A DNA stretch of 64,000 nt from Schlegelella_A sp038318385 (lineage in GTDB: Bacteria > Pseudomonadota > Gammaproteobacteria > Burkholderiales > Burkholderiaceae_C), in NCBI GenBank assembly GCA_038318385.1, contig JBBQCD010000001.1, forward strand, positions 62,001-126,000. Direction: 5' to 3'. Under the pieces are notes generated by a model that was not told the DNA's origin, ran no database searches, and worked only from the letters and a program-made list of their open reading frames with translations. A program made the translations under genes and the position numbers. Below, in pieces: positions 32,468 through 40,604 of the stretch (within the stretch, counting starts at the first letter, position 1; every line of letters starts with the position of its first letter).

Positions 32468-34102
32468 ATGGACGAAGAATTCGACTACATCGTCGTCGGC
32501 GCCGGATCGGCCGGTTGCGTGCTGGCGGGGCGCCTCAGCGAAGACCCGGCGACCCGCGTGCTGCTGCTCGAGGCCGGACCACCCGACCGCTCCCTCTGGA
32601 TCCACCTGCCGATCGGCTACGGCAAGACGATGTGGAGCCAAAAGTACAACTGGTGCTTCTCGACCGACCCCGATCCGAACATGAACGGGCGGCGCATCTA
32701 CTGGCCGCGCGGCAAGACGCTGGGCGGCTCGAGCTCCATCAACGGCCTGATCTACATCCGCGGCCAGCGCGAGGACTACGACCACTGGGCCGCGCTCGGC
32801 AACACCGGCTGGGGCTACGACGACGTGCTGCCGTACTTCATCCGTTCCGAAGGCAACGAGCGCGGGGCGATCCCGTTCCACGGCGGCGACGGTCCGTTGA
32901 AGGTCTCGGACATCGGCGCCCGCCACGAGCTGATCGAGGCGTTCATCGCCGGCGCCGGCGAGACCGGCGTGCCGCGCACCGAGGACTTCAACGGCGCCGC
33001 CCAGGAAGGCGCTGGCTACTTCCAGCTCACGACCTCCAAGGGTTGGCGCTGCAGCACCGCCAAGGCCTATCTCGCGCCGGCGCGCGGCCGTCCGAACCTG
33101 CGCGTCGAGACCCGAGCCCAGGCCACCGGCCTGATCTTCGAGGGTCGGCGCGCGGTCGGTGTGCGCTGGCGGCAGGACGGTCGCGAGCATCGCGCGCGCA
33201 GCCGCGCCGAGGTGCTGCTGGTCGCCGGCGCACTGCAGTCGCCACAGCTGCTGCAGCTCTCCGGGGTCGGCGCCCCCGACCTGCTGCAGCGCCACGGCGT
33301 GCCCGTGGTGCACGACCTACCCGGCGTCGGCGAGAACCTGCAGGATCACCTGCAGGTGCGGCTGAGCTACGAATGCACCCGGCCGATCACCACCAACGAC
33401 CAGCTCAACTCCTGGCTGGGCCAGGCCCGCATCGGGCTGCAATGGCTGCTGTTTCGTTCCGGGCCGCTGGCCATCGGCATCAACCAGGGCGGCTGCTTCA
33501 TGCACGCGCTGCGCCACGCCGACGGCCGCGCCGCAGCGGCCACGCCCGACATCCAGTTCCACGTGGCCACGCTTTCGGCGGACATGGCCGGAGGCCAGGT
33601 CCATCCCTATTCGGGCTTCACGCTGTCGGTCTGCCAGCTGCGCCCCGAATCGAGGGGCCACGTGCGGATCCGCTCGACCGACCCGTTCGAGTCGCCCGAA
33701 ATGCAGCCGAACTACCTTTCCACCGACCTCGACCGCCGCACCACGGTGGCCGCGATGCGGGCGGCGCGCGCGATCGCCGAGGCCCCGTCGATGCGGCCCT
33801 ACGTCAAGCGCGAGGTCAAGCCCGGCCCCGACGCCGCCACCGACGCCGACCTGCTCGAGTTCAGCCGCAACAACGGCGCGACGATCTTCCACCCCAGCGG
33901 CACCTGCAAGATGGGCCGCGACCGCCTCGCCGTGGTCGACGCCCGGCTGCGCGTCCACGGCCTCTCCGGCCTGCGCGTGGTCGATTGCTCGGTGATGCCG
34001 ACCCTGGTGTCGGGCAACACCAACGGACCGATCGTGATGATGGCCGAGAAGGCCGTCGACATGATTCGCGAAGACGCGCGCCACGCCGGCGCACCCTCCT
34101 GA
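32468..34102 (+). CDS. GMC-family flavoprotein dehydrogenase, probable isethionate dehydrogenase (IseJ-like)
   Basis: 544 residues of the choline-dehydrogenase-like GMC type. The FAD loop VVGAGSAG is at 9-16, the first GMC signature is RGKTLGGSSSINGLIYIRG, the second is GALQSPQLLQLSGVG, and the catalytic pair is His475 (IFHPSGTCKMG) with Asn519 (SGNTNGPIV). In Cupriavidus necator H16 isethionate is oxidised to sulfoacetaldehyde by a GMC enzyme, IseJ, encoded with an MFS permease and an IclR gene, the same trio as here. A shared operator with xsc supports this. Other alcohols (choline, glycol) remain possible. Confidence 0.8.
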   Translation: MDEEFDYIVVGAGSAGCVLAGRLSEDPATRVLLLEAGPPDRSLWIHLPIGYGKTMWSQKYNWCFSTDPDPNMNGRRIYWPRGKTLGGSSSINGLIYIRGQREDYDHWAALGNTGWGYDDVLPYFIRSEGNERGAIPFHGGDGPLKVSDIGARHELIEAFIAGAGETGVPRTEDFNGAAQEGAGYFQLTTSKGWRCSTAKAYLAPARGRPNLRVETRAQATGLIFEGRRAVGVRWRQDGREHRARSRAEVLLVAGALQSPQLLQLSGVGAPDLLQRHGVPVVHDLPGVGENLQDHLQVRLSYECTRPITTNDQLNSWLGQARIGLQWLLFRSGPLAIGINQGGCFMHALRHADGRAAAATPDIQFHVATLSADMAGGQVHPYSGFTLSVCQLRPESRGHVRIRSTDPFESPEMQPNYLSTDLDRRTTVAAMRAARAIAEAPSMRPYVKREVKPGPDAATDADLLEFSRNNGATIFHPSGTCKMGRDRLAVVDARLRVHGLSGLRVVDCSVMPTLVSGNTNGPIVMMAEKAVDMIREDARHAGAPS

Positions 34103-34127
34103 CCCACCCCCCAGAACGGAGACACGC

Positions 34128-35459
34128 ATGAACACGAACACCAGCGCGACCCTCGACGCGGGCCGCAGCGCTGCTCCCCCCGACGCCCGCACGCTGCGCC
34201 GTGTCGTGATCTCGGCAGTGCTCGGCGCGACGATCGAGTGGTACGACTTCTTCCTCTACGGCGTCGTCGCCGGCATCGTCTTCAACAAGCTCTACTTTCC
34301 GCCAGGCAGCGATCCGGTCGTCGCGACCATGCTCGCCTACACGACCTTCGCCGTCGGCTTCGTGACGCGGCCGCTCGGCGGCGTGATCTTCGGCCACTTC
34401 GGCGACAAGATCGGCCGCAAGACGATGCTGATCATGACCCTGATGATCATGGGCATCGCCACCTTCCTGATCGGCCTGGTGCCGACCTACGAGCAGATCG
34501 GCATGGCAGCTCCCCTGCTGTTGCTGCTGCTGCGCGTCTTCCAGGGCATCGGCCTCGGCGGCGAATGGGGCGGCGCGGTGCTGATGACCTACGAGTACGC
34601 GCCGAAGGGTCAGCGCGGCTACTACGCCTCGCTGCCGCAGATCGGCCTGGCGATCGGCTTGTGCCTGGCTTCCGGCGTGGTGGCGCTGCTGTCGTGGCTG
34701 CTCACCGACCAGCAATTCCTCGCCTGGGGCTGGCGCATCGCCTTCCTGATCTCCGCGGCGATGGTCGGCGTGGGCCTGTACATCCGGCTCAACGTCAAGG
34801 AGACCCCGGAGTTCACCGCCGTGAAGCAGCGCAACGAAGAGCTGCGCATGCCGTTCATGGACCTGATCCGGCGCTACCCCGGCAACATCCTCAAGGGCAT
34901 GGGCGCGCGCTACATCGACGGCGTCTTCTTCAACGTCTTCGCCGTGTTCTCGATCGGCTACCTGACCTCGACGATCAAGATCAGCCGAACCGAGGCGCTG
35001 CTCGGCGTGATGGCCGCGGCCTTGGTGATGTGCTTCACGATCCCTTTCTTCGGCCGGATGTCGGACCGTCTCGGGCGCCCGAAGGTCTACATGTGGGGCT
35101 CGCTCATCACCTCGGTGGCGGCGTTCCCCGCGTTCTGGCTGATGACCCACAGCAACGGCAACATGATGATGATCTGGCTGGCCATCGTCGTCCCGTTCGG
35201 CATCTTCTACGCCTCGATCTACGGACCCGAGGCCGCCCTCTTCTGCGACCTCTTCGACGCCCGGGTGCGCTATTCCGGAATCTCGTTCGTGTACCAGTTC
35301 TCCGGCATCTTCGCCTCGGGCATCACGCCGATCGTCGCGACCGCGCTGCTGAAGTCGGGCGGAGGCGAACCCTGGCTGATCTGCGCCTACGTGGTCTTCG
35401 CCGGCGTCGTCTCGGCGATCTCGGCAGCACTGATCGGACGCTCACGCGTGGAACACTGA
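34128..35459 (+). CDS. MFS metabolite:H+ symporter, candidate isethionate permease
   Basis: 443 residues with 12 membrane segments. It begins with the MHS signature VVISAVLGATIEWYDFFLYGVVAG and has RPLGGVIFGHFGDKIGRKTMLIMTLMIMGI, RVFQGIGLGGEWGGAVLMTYEYAPKGQRGYYASLPQ and PFFGRMSDRLGRPKVYMWG. MHS proteins import dicarboxylates, sugars acids and osmolytes with protons. It follows the GMC gene after 25 bases, so it should bring in the substrate of that enzyme, most likely isethionate (the role of IseU in Cupriavidus). The substrate is inferred from context. Confidence 0.87.
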   Translation: MNTNTSATLDAGRSAAPPDARTLRRVVISAVLGATIEWYDFFLYGVVAGIVFNKLYFPPGSDPVVATMLAYTTFAVGFVTRPLGGVIFGHFGDKIGRKTMLIMTLMIMGIATFLIGLVPTYEQIGMAAPLLLLLLRVFQGIGLGGEWGGAVLMTYEYAPKGQRGYYASLPQIGLAIGLCLASGVVALLSWLLTDQQFLAWGWRIAFLISAAMVGVGLYIRLNVKETPEFTAVKQRNEELRMPFMDLIRRYPGNILKGMGARYIDGVFFNVFAVFSIGYLTSTIKISRTEALLGVMAAALVMCFTIPFFGRMSDRLGRPKVYMWGSLITSVAAFPAFWLMTHSNGNMMMIWLAIVVPFGIFYASIYGPEAALFCDLFDARVRYSGISFVYQFSGIFASGITPIVATALLKSGGGEPWLICAYVVFAGVVSAISAALIGRSRVEH

Positions 35460-35460
35460 G

Positions 35461-35543
35461 GACCGCACGGCGACGCGGCCGTTGCGGTCTGCGCGCGACA
35501 TGCCGCGCGCACGCGCCGCCGCGTGATCCGCTGAGGGAAGCGG
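35461..35543. terminator. Hairpins between the converging MFS and greB genes
   Basis: GACCGCA (35461-35467) and TGCGGTC (35483-35489), extended by CGGC/GCCG inside, give a strong stem just after the MFS gene stop. CCGCT (35528-35532) and AGCGG (35539-35543) give a short stem right after the greB stop. Neither is followed by a T tract. They probably separate the converging transcripts. Confidence 0.45.
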
Positions 35544-35545
35544 TC

Positions 35546-36118
35546 TCAGGCGCCGGCGCCGGGCGCCGGATAGTCGACCGCGATCACCTCGATGCGCTCG
35601 ATTCCGCCCGGTGTGGCCAGCTGCAGTTCGTCGCCGACGCGCGCCTTGATCAGCGCGCGGGCAATCGGGGCGATCCAGCTGACCTCGCCGGCGGCGCTGT
35701 CGGCCTCGTCGATGCCCTTGATCGTCACGGTGCGTTCCTCGTCGCGCTGGTTGACGTAGCGCACCGTCGCGCCGAAGAAGACCTGGTCGCCGCCGTGGTG
35801 CAGCGACGGATCCACGACTTCGGCGATGTCGAGTCGCTTCGTCAGGAAACGGATGCGCCGGTCGATCTCGCGCAGGCGCTTCTTGCCGTAGAGGTAGTCG
35901 CCGTTCTCGGAGCGATCGCCGTTCTTCGCCGCCCAGGAAACGACGTCCACCACCTTCGGACGCTCGTCGTCGAGCAGCGCCAGCAACTCCGCGCGCAGCC
36001 GCTGATAGCCGGCCGGGGTGAGGTAGTTGCGCGTGCCCGCGGGGATCGCCGGCGCTGCCGGTTCGTCGTCGGCCTCCTCGACGTCTCCGTCGGGCTCGCG
36101 GGTGAAGGCCTTGTTCAT
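35546..36118 (-). CDS. greB: Transcription elongation factor GreB
   Basis: 190 residues. The N-terminal coiled coil (NYLTPAGYQRLRAELLALLDDERPKVVDVVSWAAKNGDRSENGDYLYGKKRLREIDRRIRFLTKRLD) has the acidic tip typical of GreA/B, with GDRSENGDY characteristic of GreB. The C-terminal FKBP-like domain has VFFGATVRYVNQRDEERTVTIKG and GEVSWIAPIARALIKARVGDEL. It frees stalled RNA polymerase by stimulating transcript cleavage. An acidic leader of about 25 residues (DGDVEEADDEPAAP) precedes the coiled coil. Its start overlaps the end of the pseudogene upstream by four bases. Confidence 0.93.
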   Translation of the reverse strand: MNKAFTREPDGDVEEADDEPAAPAIPAGTRNYLTPAGYQRLRAELLALLDDERPKVVDVVSWAAKNGDRSENGDYLYGKKRLREIDRRIRFLTKRLDIAEVVDPSLHHGGDQVFFGATVRYVNQRDEERTVTIKGIDEADSAAGEVSWIAPIARALIKARVGDELQLATPGGIERIEVIAVDYPAPGAGA

Positions 36119-36525
36119 GTCGTCCCGGGCTTCATCACGCCATTGTCGTCCCGTCGACCGTCCGAGGAATCCCTCGACCGAACGAGCGCTGCCACCGCCG
36201 CGATCAAGTCGTCCGGCTCCTGCGGCTTGACCCGGTGCTGCTGGAAGCCCGCGGCCAGCACGCGCCTGGCGTCGTCGGAATGGGCATACGCAGTGAACGC
36301 CGCCGCGGGCGTATGCCGCCCCTCCCGGGTTTCGAGATCGCGGATCCAGCGGATCAGGTCGTAGCCGTCGTGACCGGCATGCCCTTCAGGCACGCCCGCC
36401 GCCGCATCCTCCGGCGTGAAGGCGACGCGAGTCGGCTGGCCGAGCCATTCCGCCTCGGTCCAACCGAGCACCCGGCCCACGCCCTCGTTCCAGCTCGCGC
36501 AGCGACCATCGAGATCGTAGCGCCT
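36115..36525 (-). pseudogene. Remnant of a PAS/response-regulator hybrid kinase, internally deleted
   Basis: Directly after the stop of the PQQ dehydrogenase the same frame reads RYDLDGRCASWNEGVGRVLGWTEAEWLGQPTRVAFTPEDAAAGVPEGHAG, the start of a PAS sensor domain. It then jumps to DGYDLIRWIRDLETREGRHTPAAAFTAYAHSDDARRVLAAGFQQHRVKPQEPDDLIAAVAAL, the C-terminal half of a receiver domain. The phosphorylated aspartate, the kinase core and the end of the PAS domain are missing. An in-frame deletion of a hybrid histidine kinase is the simplest reading. A GTG at 36480 could still start a 121-residue product. Confidence 0.75.
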
Positions 36526-39003
36526 TCAATGCGCAGCTGATGCCGGAAGCGCGTAGGCGATGACGGAGTCGCCCGCCTTCGTCCCGGTGGATCCATGGCC
36601 ACCGGCGACCACCAGCAGGTACTGGCGTCCATCGCCGCCGACATAGCTCATCGGAGTCGCCTGGCCGCCGGCGGGCAACCGACTTCGCCACAGCTGCTTG
36701 CCATTGGCGGCGTCGTAGCCGCGGACGTAATCGTCGAGCGCACCGGAGTAGAAGGCGACACCGCCGGAAGTCAGCAACGGGCCGCCGATTCCCGGCACGC
36801 CCAGGCGAAACGGCAGCGGCAACGGACTCAGATCGCGGACGGTGCCGTTGCGATGCTTCCAGGCGACCTTGCCAGTGGTCAGGTCGGCGCCGGCGACATA
36901 GCCCCACGGCGGCTGCTGGCACGGGATGCCGAGCACCGACGTGAAGGGCTCGAGTTGCGCGGCGAACGGCGCACCGAAGTTCTCGTTGAGGGCCGGCAGG
37001 CTGCCCTTCGGCGGCTTGTCGTTGACCATCAGCGCGCTGTCGTTCTGGCGCGGCACCAGGCGCGAGACGAAGGCAAGATACGCCGGCGTCGTGAAGACCG
37101 TATGGCGCTGCGGATCGACTGCCACGCTGCCCCAGTTGAAGACGCCGAAGTTGCCCGGGTAGACCAGCGTGCCCTGGGTCGACGGTGGGGTGAAGCGACC
37201 GTCGTAGCGCAAACGATGGAAGGCGATCCGGCAAGCCAGCTGGTCGAACATCGTCGCCCCCCACATGTCGGCGCCGCGCAATCGCTCCGGCGCGAACGAC
37301 AGCGCCGAGCGCGGCTGCGTCGGCGCGCTGCGGTCCCCGGCCGCCGCCCCCTGCGGTGCGCGGACCTCGGTGACGGGCAGCAGCGGTCTGCCGGTGCGCC
37401 GGTCGAGAACGAAGATCTCGCCCTGCTTGGTCGGTTGCACCAGCGCCGGCACGTCCTCGCCTCCGACACGCAGGTCGACGAGCGTGGGTTGCGACGGCAC
37501 GTCGTAATCCCACAGGTCGTGGTGGACGGTCTGGAAGACCCAGCGCACCTGGCCCGTGGCGAGCTCGAGGGCCACCACGGAAGACGAGTACTTCTCGACC
37601 GCGGGGCTGCGATTGCCGCCCCACTGATCCGGTGGCTGGTTGCCCATCGGCCAGTAGACCAGGCCGAGCCCCTCGTCGACACTGGCGACGGACCAGCTGT
37701 TGGGTGAATTCACGGTGTAGGTCGCGCCCGGCGCGATGGGCGTCGTCGCACCCGGGTTGCCCGAGTCCCAGTTCCAGACCAGCGCCCCGCTGTCGACGTC
37801 GAAGGCGCGGATCACACCCGACTGCTCGTGCGTGGAGACGTTGTCCAGCACGGTGCCACCGACCACCACCAGGCGCTTCGTCACCACCGCCGGCGAGGTG
37901 GAGTAGTAGGAGCCGGGCCGCAGATTCGGCATGCCCGCCCACAGGTCGATCTGCCCGGTGCCACCGCCGAACCCGGCGCAGACGGCGCCGCTGCTGGGGT
38001 CGAGCGCAATCAGGCGGCCATCGGCCGTCGCCACGAAGAGCTTGGCATCGCACGACGGCACGGTGCGTGCGTTGTCCGCCGCCACCGGCAGGCGCGCCAG
38101 ACGCGAGGACACGATGCGTGCGCCTTCGGGCAAAGACGGCGCCGCGGCGCCCCGGGGTGCCTGGTACGAGACACCCCGGCAGGTCATGTGCTGCACCGCC
38201 AGACCCTCCATCAGTTTCGGGTCGTAGCGCCAGATCTGCCGACCGGTCGTGGCATCGAGCGCGATCACGGACTGGTGCGGTGTGCAGAGGTAGAGCCGCT
38301 CGCCGACCTTCAGCGGCGTCACCTCGTACGTCGTCTCCTTCGGGTCCCCCGGCTGGCCGCGCAGGTCGCCGGTGTGGAAATGCCAGGCGACCTCCAGACG
38401 ATCGACGTTCTGCGGTGTGATCTGCGCCAGCGGCGCGTAGCGCTGGCCGTAGGCCGTCCGCCCGTAGGCATGCCACTCGCCAGGCGGCACGCCACCGGCA
38501 GGCTCGGCGCCAGCCACGGGGACCTCCGGCGCAGGAGGCAGGGCACCGTCCACCGCATGCGGGTCGCGCAGCACAGCAGACACGCCGACGACGGCGCACA
38601 GCCCGAGGCTCATGGCCAGGCCCAGGCGCTGCAGGCGCAGGCCGCGGGGCGCGGTCACGTCGAGAGCCCGGACCCAGAGCGGCAGCAGCAAAACCAGACC
38701 GACTACGAAGAGCACGTCCAGCCGGGCGGCCAACGGCCACCAGTCGAGTCCGGATTCCCAGACGCTCCACGCCAGCGTCGCCAGCAGCACCGCGGCGTAG
38801 ACGCCGAACAACCCCGCCGATGCGCGCCAGGCCAGGCCGGCTGCAGCCAGCAGCCCGATGCCCGCGATTGCGTAGTACCAGCTGCCGTCGATGGCGGCCA
38901 GCCAGGCGCCGCCGACGAGCAGCCATGCGCCGATCAGGCCGAGCGCTCCGGCCAGGACGCGCAAGGACACGGCAGATCGCGAAGGGGAGGAAGAGGAGGA
39001 CAT
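36526..39003 (-). CDS. Membrane-bound PQQ-dependent dehydrogenase, glucose/quinate/shikimate family
   Basis: 825 residues. The first 145 hold five membrane segments (VLAGALGLIGAWLLVGGAWLAAI, YYAIAGIGLLAAAGLAWRA, GVYAAVLLATLAWSVW, LDVLFVVGLVLLLPLWV, LAMSLGLCAVVGVSAVL), the quinone-linked anchor of glucose dehydrogenase. The periplasmic propeller opens WHAYGRTAYGQRYAPLAQITPQNVDRLEVAWHFHTGD and contains FQTVHHDLWDYDVPSQPTLVDL, GCxxPGN-type YPGNFGVFNWGSVAVDP and GGPLLTSGGVAFYSGALDDYVRGYDAANGKQLW. It oxidises a sugar or polyol in the periplasm and passes electrons to ubiquinone. PQQ synthesis genes are not in the window. Sugar specificity is unknown. It is preceded by an AT-rich promoter at 39132-39148. 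Confidence 0.93.
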   Translation of the reverse strand: MSSSSSPSRSAVSLRVLAGALGLIGAWLLVGGAWLAAIDGSWYYAIAGIGLLAAAGLAWRASAGLFGVYAAVLLATLAWSVWESGLDWWPLAARLDVLFVVGLVLLLPLWVRALDVTAPRGLRLQRLGLAMSLGLCAVVGVSAVLRDPHAVDGALPPAPEVPVAGAEPAGGVPPGEWHAYGRTAYGQRYAPLAQITPQNVDRLEVAWHFHTGDLRGQPGDPKETTYEVTPLKVGERLYLCTPHQSVIALDATTGRQIWRYDPKLMEGLAVQHMTCRGVSYQAPRGAAAPSLPEGARIVSSRLARLPVAADNARTVPSCDAKLFVATADGRLIALDPSSGAVCAGFGGGTGQIDLWAGMPNLRPGSYYSTSPAVVTKRLVVVGGTVLDNVSTHEQSGVIRAFDVDSGALVWNWDSGNPGATTPIAPGATYTVNSPNSWSVASVDEGLGLVYWPMGNQPPDQWGGNRSPAVEKYSSSVVALELATGQVRWVFQTVHHDLWDYDVPSQPTLVDLRVGGEDVPALVQPTKQGEIFVLDRRTGRPLLPVTEVRAPQGAAAGDRSAPTQPRSALSFAPERLRGADMWGATMFDQLACRIAFHRLRYDGRFTPPSTQGTLVYPGNFGVFNWGSVAVDPQRHTVFTTPAYLAFVSRLVPRQNDSALMVNDKPPKGSLPALNENFGAPFAAQLEPFTSVLGIPCQQPPWGYVAGADLTTGKVAWKHRNGTVRDLSPLPLPFRLGVPGIGGPLLTSGGVAFYSGALDDYVRGYDAANGKQLWRSRLPAGGQATPMSYVGGDGRQYLLVVAGGHGSTGTKAGDSVIAYALPASAAH

Positions 39004-39131
39004 CGTGATTCCCGAAGCGCCGCCGACATGCCGGACATCCGTCCTCGCCGGCGACGAGAAAACGGCAGTACCCAGCCTTCAGGGCAAGCAGCGCGCCCGA
39101 TGGCACGACGCCCGGCGGGCGATGCCCGACC

Positions 39132-39148
39132 TATTATATTTGTGCAAA
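39132..39148 (-). promoter_or_regulatory. AT-rich promoter element upstream of the PQQ dehydrogenase gene
   Basis: On the minus strand a perfect TATAAT box (39137-39132) lies about 130 bases before the dehydrogenase start, beside the near-palindrome ATTTGTGCAAAT (39137-39148, plus strand). No good -35 box stands at 17 bases, so an activator may be needed. It is the only strongly AT-rich patch in this gap. Confidence 0.4.
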
Positions 39149-39181
39149 TGGAGTAGGCTGGCGAACGACGCCTCGCCCGGC

Positions 39182-40552
39182 TCACGCTTCGGAAGTGGAC
39201 GCGTCGTCGGGGTCGGGCAGCGTGTTGTCCCCGGTAGCCAGGTCGCGCAGGGTCAGCGCGCCGAGAGCGGTTCGCGTGGCGATGTCGATGCGCTCGAGCA
39301 CGTTCTCGACCGCCGGCGGGACCGGCAGGTGCTCGGGAGAGAGGAACCTCGCCTCCCCCGCCGACCGCACCGATTCCATGATCTCGACCAGGGTGATCGA
39401 GCTTGGATCACGGGCCGGGAGGTAGGACGGCGGTTCACCGGCGGTTCGGGTGACCAGGCTCTCGCCTTCCAGCGCATCGAGCACCGTCCGCAGCGTGTGC
39501 ATCGGCACGCCGAGCATCCGCGCCAGGGTCGGCAGAGACGGCGTGGCGCCTCCGGAGACGAAGTCGCGCGCCACCAGGCTCATCACCGAGAGCGCGAGAC
39601 GTTCGCGCATGCGGTTGCTCAGGCGCGGCTCGCCCCCGCTCGCGTACAGGTACTCCGGATGCTGAGCATAGAAGGCCACGCTGGCCCCGAACAGCAGGAT
39701 CATCCAGCTGACGTAGAGCCAGATCATGAAGAGGACCAGGATCGCGAAACCCGAATAGATCGCGGAGTAGCGGCTCGACGAGGCGACGAAGATCGCGAAC
39801 AGCCAGCCCGCGCTCTGCCAGGCGATGCCGCCGACGACCCCGCCGACGACGGCCGCTCCGAGGCGCACCCGGGCATTCGGTATGAAGGCGTAGACGAACG
39901 TGAAGGCGGCGATCACGAGCACGTACGGCACCAGGCGGCTGACGACCTCGACCACGTGGGAGAGCGCTCCCATCGACAGCAGACTGCGCACCGCCTCCAG
40001 GTTCATCACCGTGGCGGTGATGCCGAGCGCCGAGAAAACCAGCAGGGGGCCGACCAGCAGCACGCTGAGGTAGCGGCTGAGGCGCTCGCCGATCGGCCGG
40101 GTGCGTGGAACGTGCCAGATGAAGTTGAGCGCCTCCTCGACCTTCTGCACCAGCGAGACGGCGGTGTAGATCAGGAACGCCAGGCCGATGGCACCCAGCA
40201 CACCGACGTTCATGTGGTCGATGAAGCCGACGATGCGGCGCGCGACTTCCTCGCCCTTCGCGCCGAGCGGCGCGAGAAAGTTCAGCAGCAGCGGCTGGAT
40301 CTGGTTCGAGACCCCGAACGCCTTCAGCACCGAGAAGCTGAGGGCCAGCAGCGGCACGATCGACAGCAACGTCGTGTAGACCAGGCTCATCGCGTGCAGC
40401 GTCAGCTGGCCGCGCGCGAGGTCCTTGGCCAGCACCAGCGCGGTGCGGCCGATGCGCAACGCGCGCAGCTTCCACGTCGGGAGGTCTTCCCCGCGCGGAC
40501 TCCAGAACGCGCCCTCGATGCGTCCCAGGAACTTCGGCTCGGCGGGCTTCAT
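39182..40552 (-). CDS. YihY/BrkB family inner membrane protein
   Basis: 456 residues. The membrane half has six segments: LTLHAMSLVYTTLLSIVPLLALSFSVLKAFG, VGVLGAIGLAFLIYTAVSLVQKVEEALNFIW, SVLLVGPLLVFSALGI, LVPYVLVIAAFTFVYAFIPN, AAVVGGVVGGIAWQSAGWLFAIFVAS and YSAIYSGFAILVLFMIWLYVSWMILLFGASVAF. The C-terminal 130 residues are a soluble winged-helix-like tail (RERLALSVMSLVARDFVSGGATPSLPTLARMLGVPMHTLRTVLDALEGESLV), as in the longer betaproteobacterial members. The family function is not settled. It is 52 bases upstream of and co-directional with sbmA's predecessor region (sbmA ends beyond it), so a shared transcript from sbmA is likely. Confidence 0.87.
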   Translation of the reverse strand: MKPAEPKFLGRIEGAFWSPRGEDLPTWKLRALRIGRTALVLAKDLARGQLTLHAMSLVYTTLLSIVPLLALSFSVLKAFGVSNQIQPLLLNFLAPLGAKGEEVARRIVGFIDHMNVGVLGAIGLAFLIYTAVSLVQKVEEALNFIWHVPRTRPIGERLSRYLSVLLVGPLLVFSALGITATVMNLEAVRSLLSMGALSHVVEVVSRLVPYVLVIAAFTFVYAFIPNARVRLGAAVVGGVVGGIAWQSAGWLFAIFVASSSRYSAIYSGFAILVLFMIWLYVSWMILLFGASVAFYAQHPEYLYASGGEPRLSNRMRERLALSVMSLVARDFVSGGATPSLPTLARMLGVPMHTLRTVLDALEGESLVTRTAGEPPSYLPARDPSSITLVEIMESVRSAGEARFLSPEHLPVPPAVENVLERIDIATRTALGALTLRDLATGDNTLPDPDDASTSEA

Positions 40553-40604
40553 CGCGCCTCCTCACGCAGCGGGTCGGGCGTGACTGCCGGCACGCGAACG
40601 TCCG

